From: Lucifuga dentata
Lineage: Eukaryota; Chordata; Actinopteri; Ophidiiformes; Bythitidae
Assembly (NCBI GenBank): GCA_014773175.1
Contig: VXCM01003410.1
Span: 26,146 to 90,145, forward strand
Direction of reading: 5' to 3'
Length of the DNA: 64,000 nt
Shown: in pieces, positions 11,341 through 26,000 of the stretch
Layout: each line of letters opens with the position of its first letter
Position numbering within the stretch: position 1 is the first letter of the stretch
The notes under the pieces: model-generated
The model's database searches: none
Seen by the model: the letters and a program-made list of their open reading frames with translations, nothing else
Told to the model about the DNA's origin: nothing
Position numbers and translations under genes: made by a program

Positions 11341-14300
11341 GCATGTGTCCGCGTGTGTGTGTGTGTGTGTGAAGCCTGACTCTGAGCATTTATTTGCATG
11401 CACAGACAAATGCACTCAAGTCTATGTATGTGTAGGAGCATAAGTGTGACGTGTGTATTTGTGTGTGTGTGTTACATGTGCACGTTTGCAAGTGCATGAA
11501 AGGGCAGGATTGCGGGTGTTTACGGTAGTGATGATGACAGGAGAAACAGCAGAGAAGCGAACCGCTGCATCTCTCGGGGGAATTGGCATTAGAAAGTGCT
11601 TTGATTCCAGCTCGCTGCCGTAGCAACAGCAGCATCTCTGTTATAATGTTGAACTGGAGCATGTATCATTGGGAGTTTGATGACTCTATCCCCTCGCCAA
11701 TCCCGCTTCTGACTGTAGAAATAAGTGGAAACGTCACTCATTCTGCCTTTCGAATAGTGTAAAATCATTCAAAAGCAGGAGTTTTGCAACCAACAATAAT
11801 TATCTTAATGATTCTCTGCGTGACATGTTAAATATTGAAGATAATCAACCTTTAAGCTTCTGCAGGCAAAATTCATTTTTAGTTTTCACTGAATTTGGTG
11901 TTTATTTGCCACATAAAAAAACCCTGCAATATAAAAAACAGGAGTATAAATGTTGCTTGTGTTAATTTGGACATTTCAAGCCTGTAAACAATAAAACAAA
12001 AATGGAAAAACAGCACTTTCAAGGCCTTGTTTGTTTGCAGAGCAAATGAAGAATTCAATCAAAATGAATCATATGATAATCAAGTGAGGATTGTTTTTCT
12101 GGAATCTATTTTTCTCCTAATTTTCTAGATTTTCTTTTAATTAATACATTTCTAGAATCATTAATCTATAGTAGAATTTATTTAGATTTTTTTCTAGAAT
12201 CAAGAATTTTCTAGAAACAAGCAGAAAATGGCAGGCTTGGCAGAAATGTCATCCAATAAAGGATTTTTAGGCAAATAAAAGGCAAAAGACACATTCAATG
12301 AAAAGTAAAACTGCAACATTACTTGAGACTTCTTGGAGTTTATTAGTGTTTTATGTTTGTTTTTGCCCCCCCCCCTCCAANAAAAAAAAAAAAAAAAAAA
12401 AAAAAAGCCAGAATTCATATCTGAGTGCAACAGTCCTATATCTGGGAATTATTTGTTTGCCAGTGACACAGATACAGATATTACACAAATATATGATGAC
12501 TTGCCATATCCTTTGAGAGCTAGGTTGAATATTAATCCAACAATGCAAATTAATAATCAAAGCTGCACAACATGAAAGAGGAGCTCTTTCATTCTCACTT
12601 TGCATAAACACACTTCAGTGCACACAGACACGAATCCTCACACAACCACGCACACACAATACATACGCTGCAGAATGTAGACTGTAAATATTTAATAATA
12701 ATTCTCTTGCCGAATGTAAAAGCATTTGGCATGATTCGTGCTCGAATCAGGATACGAGGTTCTTTTCCCTTCCCATAAAAATAGCTTCCATAGTTCAGTG
12801 TACTTCACTGAGAGACAATGTGATTGGATTTAGCAGTTACAGTCAACAAATCATAGAATGAGATATCTTCAATCCTCTAATCTGGCAGGTGCTCTCAACA
12901 TTTCATTCCACTAATGCACCAAATCCTGGAGAAAAAAGAAAAAGGGGTGAAATGTAGTAATGATGTCTGAATATAGAGTTGTTTTTTGTTTTGTTTTTTC
13001 ACCCCTCAGGCTTATTGGTTTCTTTATATCCTTAGTGTTATTTACTCTTTCTTCTTCTTCTTCTTTTCCTTTCGGCTTTCCCTTCAGGGGTCACCACAGC
13101 GAATCATCTGCCTCCATCTAACCCTATCCTCTGCCTCCTCTTCTCTCACACCAACTAACTTCATGTCCTCTTTCACTACATCCATAAATCTCCTCTTTGG
13201 TCTTCCTCTAGGCCTCCTGCCTGGCAGTTCCAACCTCAGCATCCTTCTACCGATATGTTCACTATCCCTCCTCTGTACATGTCCAAACCATCTCAGTCTG
13301 GCCTCTCTGACTTTATCTCCAAAACATCTAACATGCGCTGTCCCTCTGATGTACTCGTTCCTGATCCTATCCATCCTCGTCACTCCCAAAGAGAACCTCA
13401 GCATTTTAGTCTGTGCTACCTCTAGCTCTGCCTCCTGTCTTTGTGTTATTTACTCTTTACTTAAGTGAAATTAGTCTGCCACGTTATGTTCATTTATTTC
13501 CTTACTTTTCCCCTGATGTTATTATTCGGGAACAATTTCAACGTGAAGAGAGTTAAATTTTCAATTCATGGTTAAAAATGGAGTTTGAGAAGTAAAAGAT
13601 GCAGACATCAGTAAGTAAGAAAGAATTGGAGATAAACTCACAAAGCCAAAGTAGACTCTAAATTTACGGATGTTGGCAGTTTATGATTGTTCATTTTCAC
13701 TTGTAGGCCAATCTTAAAAAGGACATTTAGATTTTTGTTATTTTCTCTCATTTTTATGTGTATTATCATAGGGAGTGTGTGTGTGTTGAACAAAATTTAC
13801 CAAAATTACAAAGATTCACATCAAAAGAAATACATCCAGCAAGACAAACCCATAGGTCTTCAACAGCGCTGAAAGCCTGTTTTCGATTGATCGTTTACTT
13901 CCGTAACATGTTTACGTCAAAATGTAACACAAATTTACTCGCCAACACATCAGGTTGGACACACAAAACATACAAGGCTTGCAAGCAAGTGTTGGCTAAT
14001 GTCCATGTTTAATGATTTACGGAGTATAAGATGTGTTGCCAGCTCAGGCATGATGCACCTGACCAATCAGAACAGAGCAGACCTTTCAGGCCTTAAAGAG
14101 GCAGCACCTAAAAAAGTCCTGTTTTTACTCAGGGTGCACAGCAGTGCTGCAACAAAGCAGAGTATAAGTGGATTGATGTGTTTTTTTGCACATTATAGCA
14201 TTGCAGAGATTTCAAAATAAACCCCTAAATGAAAAAAGAACATGGAAATCTGCATATGACTCCTTTAAAAAGCTCAAATATGACACAGAAATCCAGAAAA

Positions 14301-17300
14301 TCAATTATAGGGACCTTAAGATGTAAACTGGAATTATCTTGCTTGTAGAGACATTGTCTAAATTAATTTTATTAATACATTAAATGACTGGGGATGGCAG
14401 AATTTTATGGGTCCTTTTGATAATCAATAACAAATTCAATTTCTGTTCATGAAATTGTTAAACCTTGAAATTGGCCAGATTTTGGATTTCTGTTGATTTG
14501 AGATAAACCGAGTTTTTGGCCAACAAAGTGGCATTTTGGAGCCTCGTTTGCTTATTGTCGGCATTCGTCATTTGTTGCAACAACAAAGAGAACACACTGT
14601 TTCTGAAGTGAATTTGTTGAGCATTTTTCTCATTCTAAATCCTTATCTTTAAAAGCCAGAAGCAGCAGAACTCCACAGGCAGGCAGCTCCGTACCACCCA
14701 GTACTGATCCGCCTGCACCTGTTATTCATTCACTTCATTTTTAATGAACACAAAACATTCTGTGTTGGCACAAAAAAACGTCAGATCCTTCAGTCGACAT
14801 CGGTGGATAATATATACAGAACAGTGGAAGCACTTGAAGCAGGTTGTGGAAATTCTTATTATAATGCAATGTTATGTTTTGTGTTTTTTTTTTGACTCTA
14901 CACAGTGATAAATCATCAGAGAACATTTGATAGCCAAGCATGAAGGTTTAGCTTAGTAGTAAGGAAAGTAACTAAGTACATTTACAGTTTCAGGCTGCTT
15001 GTACTTTACTTGAGTATTTCCATTTTACTCTTTTGCTTCTACTTCACTACATTTCAGAAGGAAACATTTTACTTTTTACTCCACTACATTCACCTCATGC
15101 CTGCAGTAAACTCATTCAGTATTGCTATCATAAAAATATCCCCAAAGCTGGAGAGATGAGGTTTTTCTACCCAACCTAAACTTTTTTGGGAATTTTTATG
15201 ATCTTATTTCACAATTTAAAATTCTTCAAAATGAGAGATTCGATATGACGCGATACGATATGATACGTTGTTCACGCTACCGGATTGAAGCAACTTGTTA
15301 AATTTGGCACTATTTTTCACAATTAAGAATTTTACTTTGGATGCTTGGGCACATTTTACAGCTAATACATGTCTACTTTTACTTAAGAATAATTTTGAAT
15401 GAAGGACTTTCATTTGTAATACTTTTCCATTGTGGTATCTGTATATTTTTCTTAAGAAAAAGATTTGAGTACTTCTTTCCAACACTGCAAAATTCAGTAT
15501 TGAACAAAATGCCACAATAATACCAATATAATATCAAAAATGCAACATCTTTGGATTTAATCTCCTCTTTAAGATTTGGACAAAGAGTAAATTACAAATT
15601 ATAATATTTTTTCCTATATAAAATATGATTTTAGTAAAAGCTAAGATGATTTATGTTTGATCAATAGTAAGGGTTTTAACCCTATTTAAATTTTAAATTA
15701 TTGAAAGTGTATTGATAGGGAATTACATATTATTATTGACATTGATAAGGATATGGATGTTGATAGGGAACCAAAATGAAAGTGTCGATGTCAGTATTGA
15801 TGCCAGCAACCATTTTTGATATCTGAATCCTGACTGGAGCCTTCCGTGCTCTTTGTCTGAGACCCAATGGCTTTCAGGGTTTTTTGCGCATGCATCCTTA
15901 GTGTTCTTTTTAATCAACATTTCACCAACGCATTCAAACCATAATTGTGCATAATGGCATCCATAACAGTGGAGCCAAATACTCCATATAAGACAAACCT
16001 ATCCAGGCTGTGAGTAAATTATTATCACTAAACCTTCTCTCAGTATCGCCCAGCAGCTTGTCTGTTCCCTGCATGAAGCTGCAGCTCTGTGATGTTAGCA
16101 TATGCAGCTAAAGTACTGATGCACTAATGTAATGATCTATGATAACAGCCAATCAGAAATCCATTAGTCTATCTAGTCATGCTTCATTCAGTTATTCCTT
16201 ATCAAACTCCAGGCCTGATCAGATTCAGAGGTCCAGAGCTCTGCTAGACGCGCAGTTGAACAACATCTAGATCAGCTCTGGCTGTTTTGGGAGGCATGGC
16301 CTGCTTGTTCAGGGTTTGCATGGACTGCTGGTGAGCTGTGGGGAGCCTTGGCTGCCTACCAGAGGCCTAGGTGGGATGTAATTGAGTGGAGAAAAAAAGA
16401 GCCTTTCATCATAGCGTGCTGGCATGGATACAGCTGCTTCCCACTGCAGTACAACAGCTACAGCTGAAGGGCACGGGCGCCACAGAGACAGAAATATGAT
16501 TTACTAAATAGTAAAGAGTACTGGGAAGGATCACAGGTTTTTGGCAGCTACAAGTGCACAGAAAAACAGCATAAATGACTTTTCAGACAGATTACTCCAT
16601 ATGTGTGCGGCGACAAAATACACAGTAAAAAAATGCATTTAATAGAAATGATCAGAAACAATTAGAAACAAGCAAAAACTTCTGTAATCTATAGTGAAAC
16701 TTTCTAGCACAAGCTAAAACATCTATCAATTAGTTGATAAGATTTCTTGAAACTAGTATAAAAATCTAACTCCAACAACAGTTAAACTAGTATTAAAGAC
16801 ATTAATTTAATCCATTTTATCTTAAAAGCAATGAAATTGTATAAATTAAGTTATAAAGGTGTTGAAAGTAAAAAATGTGTCTTTAAATTCATTTTAGGCT
16901 CCTGCTGCTGGGTGAACAAACAGATGAAAACATTCATTTTGCAGCCCTTTTTCCAATCATTTAAATTGTGAAAACTCCTTCAAAAGCAGCATTTTCGCAA
17001 CCAACAGTGACTGTCTTAATGAGAAATTCTCATGAGAAATGTTAAATATGGAAGGTCATCAACCTTCAGTTTTCATATTTGTACTTGCTGCACTGAAAAA
17101 AATAGTTTACAAGACATTTCTACAAATATTAGCTTGTGAAAATGTTGCCATTTCTGACAAGTCTGTAAACAACAAACAAAGCCTCGAAAACAATGTGATG
17201 CATTTAAAAAAATCGTTCATATGACATTTAGCTGGAGAAGAATTTGTAGAACCTTCAATTTATAAAATTTTACCTTTTTGTGATAATTTCAAAGAAAATC

Positions 17301-20024
17301 CTTGATTTTTATTGAAAACAGGTTGAAATAGTCTTATTGCACTGGCGGACTGTTTACAGATTGTTTCACTTTTTAAAGACTTTTAAGATTCAGTAGCAGA
17401 TAGAAAGATTTATAAAGAATTATTCTGATTGGTCTGATTCCTGAAATAAACATAGCCATTTTGTTTCCTCCTAATGCATGTTGGGATTGTCTATGCAATC
17501 CACCTTTCAGATCTACTTCTAGTCAGCTATAGCTGCAAAATGACTGAATTAATCTAGCGTATGTGATGCTTGATAAGATTACTTTCCTTTGATAAGAAAA
17601 ATATGATTTAATCATCTTCAAACAAGACCTTCTTGAATCCTGCCTTTGCAGTTGTGCAAGAATTTTAGCTTTTCAAATATTCTTCACTACAGATGCCAGA
17701 ATTTCCTGCATAGCAGCCACTGCATTTCAACATTTCACATGCATGAATTGTTGGAGTGACCTGCTTCTGTTTTGGCTGCACGTCAGAGTCTGAATGCCAA
17801 ATAGGTTGTTTGCTACACAGAACAACTGACGTGCAGGAATCTGCCTCTAATGAGCTCTTTGAGGGACTCTGCCAATGTCTTCCTGTTCTTCTCCTACACA
17901 GCCTGCATAGACATAACCCACTTTTATTTTTTTATGAGAGGAGTGATGTGTTTGTGTAACATTGGTTTTTATGAATACAGGAGCAAAACAGAGCGATGTG
18001 GAAGTGTTTTTGCACCATAAGCTATAGTGAATCCCTCTTTTTGGCTTTTTGGACTCCTTATGGTTTTACATTAACAGGCAGGTCCACTAAATCACAGCTA
18101 ACAATAACTCTAAGTGGCAGTGGCTGTCCCTACGGTAAATACCACACAAGTGTTATTACCCCTTGGGCCTGAGCCAGAGCGAGACGGAGCCAATGTGAGA
18201 TCAGCTCTCTTAGGTAGCTGATTCAAAGGAATTTGATTGGTACTGGGAAAGAAAGTTACAAGTGGTAGAACAAGAACAAGGCAAAAAAAAAAAAAAAAAA
18301 AATCACAAGAAAAAACATGTGAGTGCTTGAGAACATGTTCAGACACAAGCTCACACATTGTTTAAGGCTGAGAAGTGGTTCTCTTGGTTTAGGAGGAGCA
18401 AGTCGGCCCAAATGGACTCTAAATGTTGTTATTTCTGACCTGCCATTCCTGAGTCCCATTGACAGTAAGTGTATGTAGTCTCAAATAATTGAATTGTACC
18501 CTTAGACATGGTATATCTTGCATTTGTAACATCCTGAGTTACAACTGCTGTTCTTTAGTGCCAGAGAAATACACTGTAAAATGTGACAAGTTGATCTAGC
18601 TTAAAAAAAAATCAAAGAAGCCAATTGCCTTGAAAAAAGGTAAGTAAATATTATTAGTCAAATTATGTTTAATCTCAAGCAGACATAAAGTAACATAATT
18701 TAAGACTAATAGTTATATTTGCTTACCTTTTTCAAGGCAATCGGTTTCCTAGATGTTTTAAGTCAGATCAACTTTTCACATTTTACAGTGTATGTGACGT
18801 TTCTGATGTGTTATTCTTATGACATGCCAAAAGTTCCTATCAAACAAATTTCTTTAGTCATTTGATTTGTTTGCTTGGTCTTCTTCCCTGTTCTTTGTAT
18901 TATAAAAGCACAACTGTTAAAATTCAAAATAAGCAATTTGTTGGTTTTTTTTTAATAAAATGTAGTTCCAGTGAGCTGCAAGCTAAAGTAAGCTAGCTCA
19001 CCGCTAACATCCACTTCATGCTTATACACACACACCCAGATGAAGTGATCTTACAGAGTAAAACATCTTTGCAATATAGCAAAACCTGAAAGAAGTGGTT
19101 ACTTTGCCAGATAAGAAGCCACTTTTACAGAAAGTGTTCACTCTTCTTTCTTAAGACAACTGAAGACAACTTTAACTAGGAAAAGATTCTACTCGGCATG
19201 TATTATATGAGACTTGTGAAATTTATTTTTTGGCTTTGAGCTTAGTAAAGCTGCTTTTTTTGGGGGAAACTATGGGCTTTTTTGAAACTTTAACAGTACC
19301 GTTTGCATGGTTTAAAGACCAAGGGAATAGGTGAAAGTTTGGGTCATTACGGAGCTGCCATCAGGAAGCTACTCACAAATTTTTTTTTTTTTTTTTTAAN
19401 TTTTTTTTTTTTTTTTTAACTGGAATCATGATGCAGTAGCAACACCGTTATCTCAAGTCCAAAACAAAATTCATGACTTTACTCAAAATATTATTCATTT
19501 ATTTGAACCTTCAGTGCCAGTCTAAACTTCTCAAACAACTAAAATTTTAGCCTTTTGTGTCACATCCCCAGAAATATCCTTACACAGCTTTGTTGTACAC
19601 ACCCTTCTGTAGCTTCCATTTTATTTGAAATTTTACAATAAGAAAATACAACAGGATCAGAATAATCACATCACATAATCGTGTTTGAGCAGGAAGTGAC
19701 AGCCAGGCTGTTTGTTCTACAGGACAAACCAGCTTTCAGGCCTCTGCTGGTGCTGATCCGGTTGTGACTCTCATTAAATTGCATTGCTAAAGACTCCTTT
19801 CTCCCTCTTGTAGTTCACTGTACCAAAGCTATCTCATTGATTTTTCACTGTTGTAAGAGTCTTTTTTCCGGTTGCGCTCTGTGTTTGCAGTGAAGTGTGA
19901 AGGTTCTGACTGTTTGTACCAGATTCTCCTGTGAGTTGTAGACTGTTTTCTTACTCCCTGCGGGGCCCTGAGAGACACAAGGGCTGGTTTTATTTATAGA
20001 TTGCGAATACAAAGCTGGCGAGAC

Positions 20025-20064
<40 letters not shown>

Positions 20065-23000
20065 ACTGAGACCTTGTGGACAAAGTGTGATTTTTTTAAA
20101 ATCTGTACTTGTGTACTTGTGCGTATGTACTAACGCATTTTTTACAGTGGCCGAGAGAGCTCACCGTATGCTACTTAGAAAATGAACACGAAACATTCAT
20201 TAGTTTGAGGACCACACACGCCGCATTTACTGAAACACCGCAAATATCACGTAACGCAACAGTAGTGAATGAAAACACAACGGAAAATAATGAAAACAAA
20301 AGGGAAATTTCATAAGCGGGACACAGCACAGAAGCGAGAAACAAGAAGTGTATTTAAGCTTTAATATTTTGATTGTGGAATTCATATGTAATCGGATATA
20401 TTTNAGAAACAAGAAGTGTATTTAAGCTTTAATATTTTGATTGTGGAATTCATATGTAATCGGATATATTTATATTTGTAGTGCTGGGGTTCTCAGTTAA
20501 CCATCCAATATTGCTGTTTTACGGAAATTAAACTTGTAATTGTAATTAATATGAAGTTGGCTACTCTTGGGTCAGAGCGGTCGCCAAAAAAAAAAAAAAA
20601 AAAAAANAAAAAAAAAAAAAAAAAAAAAAAAAACGGGAAAGATTTCTGGTTCTGTGCTGTGTCCCGCTTTCAAAGTTTCCCGATAAACTTCTGTTGTGTT
20701 TTTATTCACTTCCATTGTGTTTTCATTATTTTCCGTTGTGTTGTGTGATATTTGTGGCGTTTCAGTAAATGCGGTGTATGCGTCGTCAAACTGATGAACG
20801 TGTCGTACCATACCATTTCTGTTGCAAAAGTCCCTTTAATCCTCTTCCAGTAACAGCAAAAAGTCATTGACAGTAAAAAGTCCTTTTGGAACCCAAAACA
20901 CTGCCTCACACGTTTGCTAATGCTTCTTTTTTGTTTAACTCATGCATAGTAACTGTTAAGTTTGAACTTATAAAACATTTAGACACTGCTGTTAATAATG
21001 CTAATTTTGCAAATTGCAGGCACCCATCACAATACCATGGTGCCCTCCGAATACTCTTTCATAAAACTTCTTCTTGCCTCAGTCCTGTATTAGAGGAAAA
21101 GGCCAGACTCCTTCAGATTTGATGCTCTGCCTCTGCTCCCATCTTTAAGCTTCAGCTGAGACCCTCTATGAATGCAAATATGCAGGAATCAGCAGGCTTT
21201 CTTCCTTGCAGCTCAGCGTGCATGAAGATAAAAAGAACTATAGGATAAGAATATTGTTGAAGGCTTTTATTTTCCATCTTTGCATGTCTCAAGCAAGCTG
21301 TAAACCAAAGCTGACAGACTGAACTGCAGAATAAAATCTTTATATGCATCTTTGGGTGAGAGAAAATAATTTGATGCTGAATGTAGAACCACTGAATTAA
21401 GACAACGTTAGAGCATTGTATTGTTTTCGTGATTTGTTTTCATGTATTTGAAGATTTCTTGGTTTCTTTTTTTTACACTACAGTGACCTTGATGGTGATT
21501 TCAATCTTTTTTTTATATGATGCTCTTCATCCTACAGATGAAGAACATATAAAGTGTATGTGTACCGGCTGAAACTCATTCTTGCCTCTCAATGACTCTT
21601 ATCCTTGAGGAGGTTTTCATATTTGCTGAAGGACTTTTTACTGTGCAGTGCAGTGTAGCATCTAGTTCCATTTTTTTTTCTAAATAGCAGGTGACTGTGG
21701 GATCATACTAACCTGCACACCACCTTTGATGGATGAACATCCAAGAAAATCCTAAAGATTTGCATGAAGATTTGCATAGAGATTTAAAACAAATTTGAGG
21801 TTCTTTTTGGGTAAACTGTAAGGTATAAGGCAGTATCATCTGTATATATATGATGTGGAACACATGTATGCACAGCTAAAATGTAAAAATTGGTTCAAAT
21901 TACAAAACTTTACAATTTAAAAAAAAAAAGGAATGGCTGCACAAAAAGGATATTCTTCCTTATGGGTATCCAAATTTAATTACCTTTTCTCCAATGAATT
22001 ATGTTCTTGTACAAGTATTTGCATTACCAAAGTATGTTTTGATGGAACCACAAGATCTGCCAGAATACGGTTTTGTGGTATTATATCTGGCAAAATTTTA
22101 CACTGAATATATTGACAGTATATCTGTTTTTCTTTGTTTTTTTAATTAAAATAGCTCTGTCCACCCCACTCCCTCCACAAACACTTGCACTCAAATGCAT
22201 ATATTTATATACATTATGTCATAGATCTATGTGACAGTGCCACTTCCCCTTATAGAGGGACCGGTTCAACAGGTCCTGATTCTCATCCCACAGACACGTA
22301 TGAGGGATTGTTATCTGTCAGTCAGTGTTGTGGAGCGTGTCAGGAGCGTGAGCTGTCTGCCATGTTTGATGTGGAGGCAATGCTTCCTCGCTCCGTCAGA
22401 CAAGAGGAGATCTTTCTGATGTTATCAGGTGTAGATCAAAGAGCATCTGGATACAGCCGAGTGTTTTCAACTCTCTCTCTCCTTTGGTGTGTGATGGAAG
22501 AATACAAATCCTTTACTCAACTAAAAAAGAAATACTCAATTACAAGTAAAAGTTCTGGATTAAAAGGTTTTTCACCTTGTACTGTGAAAATCTCCAAAAT
22601 CTTAAAGTTTGAGGATGTTCATGCTTTCAGGTCAGCGGAAGGATTACGTGTTCCTGTGCAGTAGAGCGAATCCTCCAACCTCCTCTTTCTGAACACTGAG
22701 AAATAATGTCCAGAATACAATTTGACATCAAGCTAAATCAAGGCTGAGATGCAAGATTTTTAACGCCCAAAAACAATGTTTTATCTTATGTCTTGATTTG
22801 CAGAGTAACTAGTAACTGTAATCACCAGATAGTAAATGTTGTGGAGTAATAAGTAGTGTTTCCCTCTGAAATATGGAGGAGTAGAAGTAGAAAGTAGCAT
22901 AAAATGAAAATATGCAAGTACATCAAGTATCTCAACATTGTACTTGAGTAAATGAAGTACCTCAGAAATGTGTTTTTACAGTCCTAACCCATCAGTTTGT

Positions 23001-26000
23001 TTATATTTTCCAATGATTTAACTTTTCTGCTATGCACCAAATTTGTCACCATGTTCTACACTTCTTGCTCACTTTCAGGAGAACATATTTTCCCCGAATA
23101 CATTCGCTGCAGCCTGTATTTTATGAAATCATTGATTTCCAGTCTTGTCAGCGCAGCAGGACATTTCCCTCATCGTTCTTGGCAGAAATACAAATACAGA
23201 CAGGCTGCTAAATAATGCAGGAGCTGAAGCATCAATAAAGGAGACATGAGAGGCGTCAGATTAACGGCCCGGGTCGTAAACTCTTGAGGTCTCTCCCTGC
23301 TTATGTGTCAGTCAGTCAGTTCCAACAAGGTTAAAATGCAGACCGTAACTCATGGAGCCCAACTGGAAGGTTGAATTTACATTCCAGATTCGCCCTGTTG
23401 TAGACAACACAAGCCAGTTTGGCAGGAAGTGATAATTCTGTTAGTGAAGAGGGGGAAAAGAGAGAGATCTGTTCAGACTGGTGAGCAGAGATGAACCTAC
23501 GTCTCGTTTGGTGGTAAATGATTGAGACGAGCCCTCGCCTGTGATGAAAATATTTACCTCTGTGAAATAAAGCTGTGAGGGTCAAAGAAGAGGTCCCTGC
23601 TGCATTCATGGCGGCTGCTTATTTGTTGTGTCAGGATTTATATGCTTCTAGGGAGCTTTTTGGCACATGCTTCTGGTACAGTATATGTTTACGGTGATGA
23701 GTAAATCATGGCTAAGGGGAGCAGATTGTAAATATGTTCAAATGACTCATGGTCATTATTTCAGACACAGCACTATGCCAAAACGCTTCACATCCTGACT
23801 GCTGTGATATCCCCCATATTGGAGGAAAATACAACCATAAATGTGTTTTTACCATTGTGTCCTTGTGATTGAATGTCATGTCATGGCTTTCAAAATCCAG
23901 TCTCTAACTTACAATCAGCAAAAAGCAAAATTCAGTTTTTATAGATCTTTTTTGTGAAGCCTTATAATGCATTGTGATGAGTTGTTAAGGATTTTGAATG
24001 TTATTGAATGCAGCCAGCCAGCATCTAAAATGAATCTGTTCTTCTCCACTAACATTGGCTCCTTTTCTCTCCTTTTGCTGTCATTTCACCAGGAGGTAGA
24101 GGTCAGTTTCTCTTTCTTTTTTTTTTTATAACGTTCCTCCAGCCCTTTTGTGCTGTGCCTTTTTTCACTCATGACTCATTTTTATCTCTTTTAGTACAGC
24201 TTTATCTCCACTTCTCCTTTTCTTTTTTTCCTCCCAACTTACACATGTTAATTAGAACGATTAATGTTCTAATTATGTGCAAAAAAGAACAGAACACTTA
24301 AAAACCGTCTCACCCCACCGCCGTATGTCTCACTTAGGCATCCTGTGTAGATTTTTTTTTTTTTAGCTCATTTCCATATAATATAAATACAATACATAGC
24401 CATCTGTCTCTGATGACTCATTTGACTAAATATCATGCTGAAAGTCTAACATACACATTCTAATCATTGTGCAATGACAATGTAGACACTACTTCAAATC
24501 TCCTCTATGAGTATTCATTTTGTGTAGTATCATTTGTATCTGTGCATTCAAGCCTTCATTGTTTTATAATGAATTTAGACAGCTCTGAACTTTCTGAATT
24601 TGCTAATGAATTGTTATTTTCTCCATGTTTCTGCAGGATGATTACGTCCGTACTTGGGATGAAAATCAAGGCTCTAATGACAGTAAGTCTCGTATTCACC
24701 TGAACTCTGCTCAGCTTTCACCTTAAAGCCAAGATTGTACTTGACATTAACTATGCATATCCATACGTGCAAATCCTCAAGAATTAACGCTATGCATTCA
24801 CAATGGTGGGCTTCATAGAATGGCCTCTGCTGACACCTTTATTATTACCGCTACTGCTGTTCTTTCACCTTTGTAAGATAAATAAAGTGCTGACCTCCTT
24901 GATTATCACATCTGTGTTTAAACTGTTGAGCAAAGTCTAAAGTAGTTTGAGCAACATTGCTTGCACAGCAACTGTGTCCATATTAAAGGAGAAAACCGGT
25001 GATTTTTGCATGTTTGAGCCCAATAATTACAACTTGCACACACGACATGACTGCCAACCATTTTCCAAAACATACTACTGGAGCAGGACATTTTAGATTT
25101 GTTTTTCCTACCTTCCAGGCAGCCATTGGTTTCAGTTCATTCCAGCACGCTTTGAAAATCAACTTGTAGAGGCTGAAAACATGCTTAAGATGGATAATCC
25201 ATCACAGTGAACCACACACTGTTTTTATTTTTTGTAGAAGTTACTTAATTTAATGGATCCAATAACGAGCTGCTTAGAAGAAAATGTATGTCTTCGCCAG
25301 GGAATATAGTCCCAGGAGAGGATGGCGTTTACAGTATAAAGAAATTAAAAATGGCCGTGCCTTCTGTTCAGACGTAGGCTAGCAGGGGAAACATTGAATT
25401 TTATGGTGAGTGTATCACCTGACCAGTTGATTTTGAAAGATTGGGGATTTGGCAAAATAACAGTAAAATTAAAATATGGCTTTGCATTTTAGAAAATGGT
25501 TGTCAGTAATGTAACATGTATGCGAGTAGTATTTATTGGGATTAAACATGAAAAATCACCAGTATGACCCTTTGGTGTTGAGTACAATGCTAACTATAGA
25601 AGAGTCGTAGCATTTTGCTCACATCATCTTCACGTCATCTGTTCTTGTCTTTGCAATGTGATTAGTTAACGTGACACTTGGGAGGTAAACTGGAAAATGT
25701 TTATCTTTCTCATCAGTTTAGTTGAGATTATCAAGGTCAGTTTCATCTTTGTGGATTCAGTAGAGTTTTATTTTCGACACAGGAAGTCAAGAGATTCAAG
25801 TCAAGAGAATTAGATTTGTTAGGTGACGAAAAACAAACAAAAAAAAAATACCCATTTTCTTGTCTTCCTTTCAAAAACATGGGTGAATAATGTTATATTT
25901 TCTGCATTTCAGAGACATGCTTTGGGTAAAATAATTTCCATGGACTCCACAATTTTAAAAATGTCAGTGTACGTCATGACTCTTGACATTAGAGTTATCA

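Larger units (their letters stand above)
8917..24092 (+). other. spock2: spock2 intron 1 (15.2 kb)
   Basis: The donor GTAAGT at 8917 and acceptor TTTCACCAG before 24093 bound this intron. It contains the mobile elements listed separately, several microsatellites and no independent gene I can support. The region 21000-24092 is otherwise unremarkable, apart from a dispersed-repeat remnant at about 22420-22990. Confidence 0.85.

Noticed and set aside
12986..13468. 160-codon plus-strand frame
   Set aside because: Antisense of the LINE reverse-transcriptase remnant on the minus strand; its end coincides with the retroelement borders.
22185..22664. 159-codon plus-strand frame in spock2 intron 1
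   Set aside because: No family features, low-quality start, and part overlaps a dispersed-repeat remnant. Nothing supports an independent gene.
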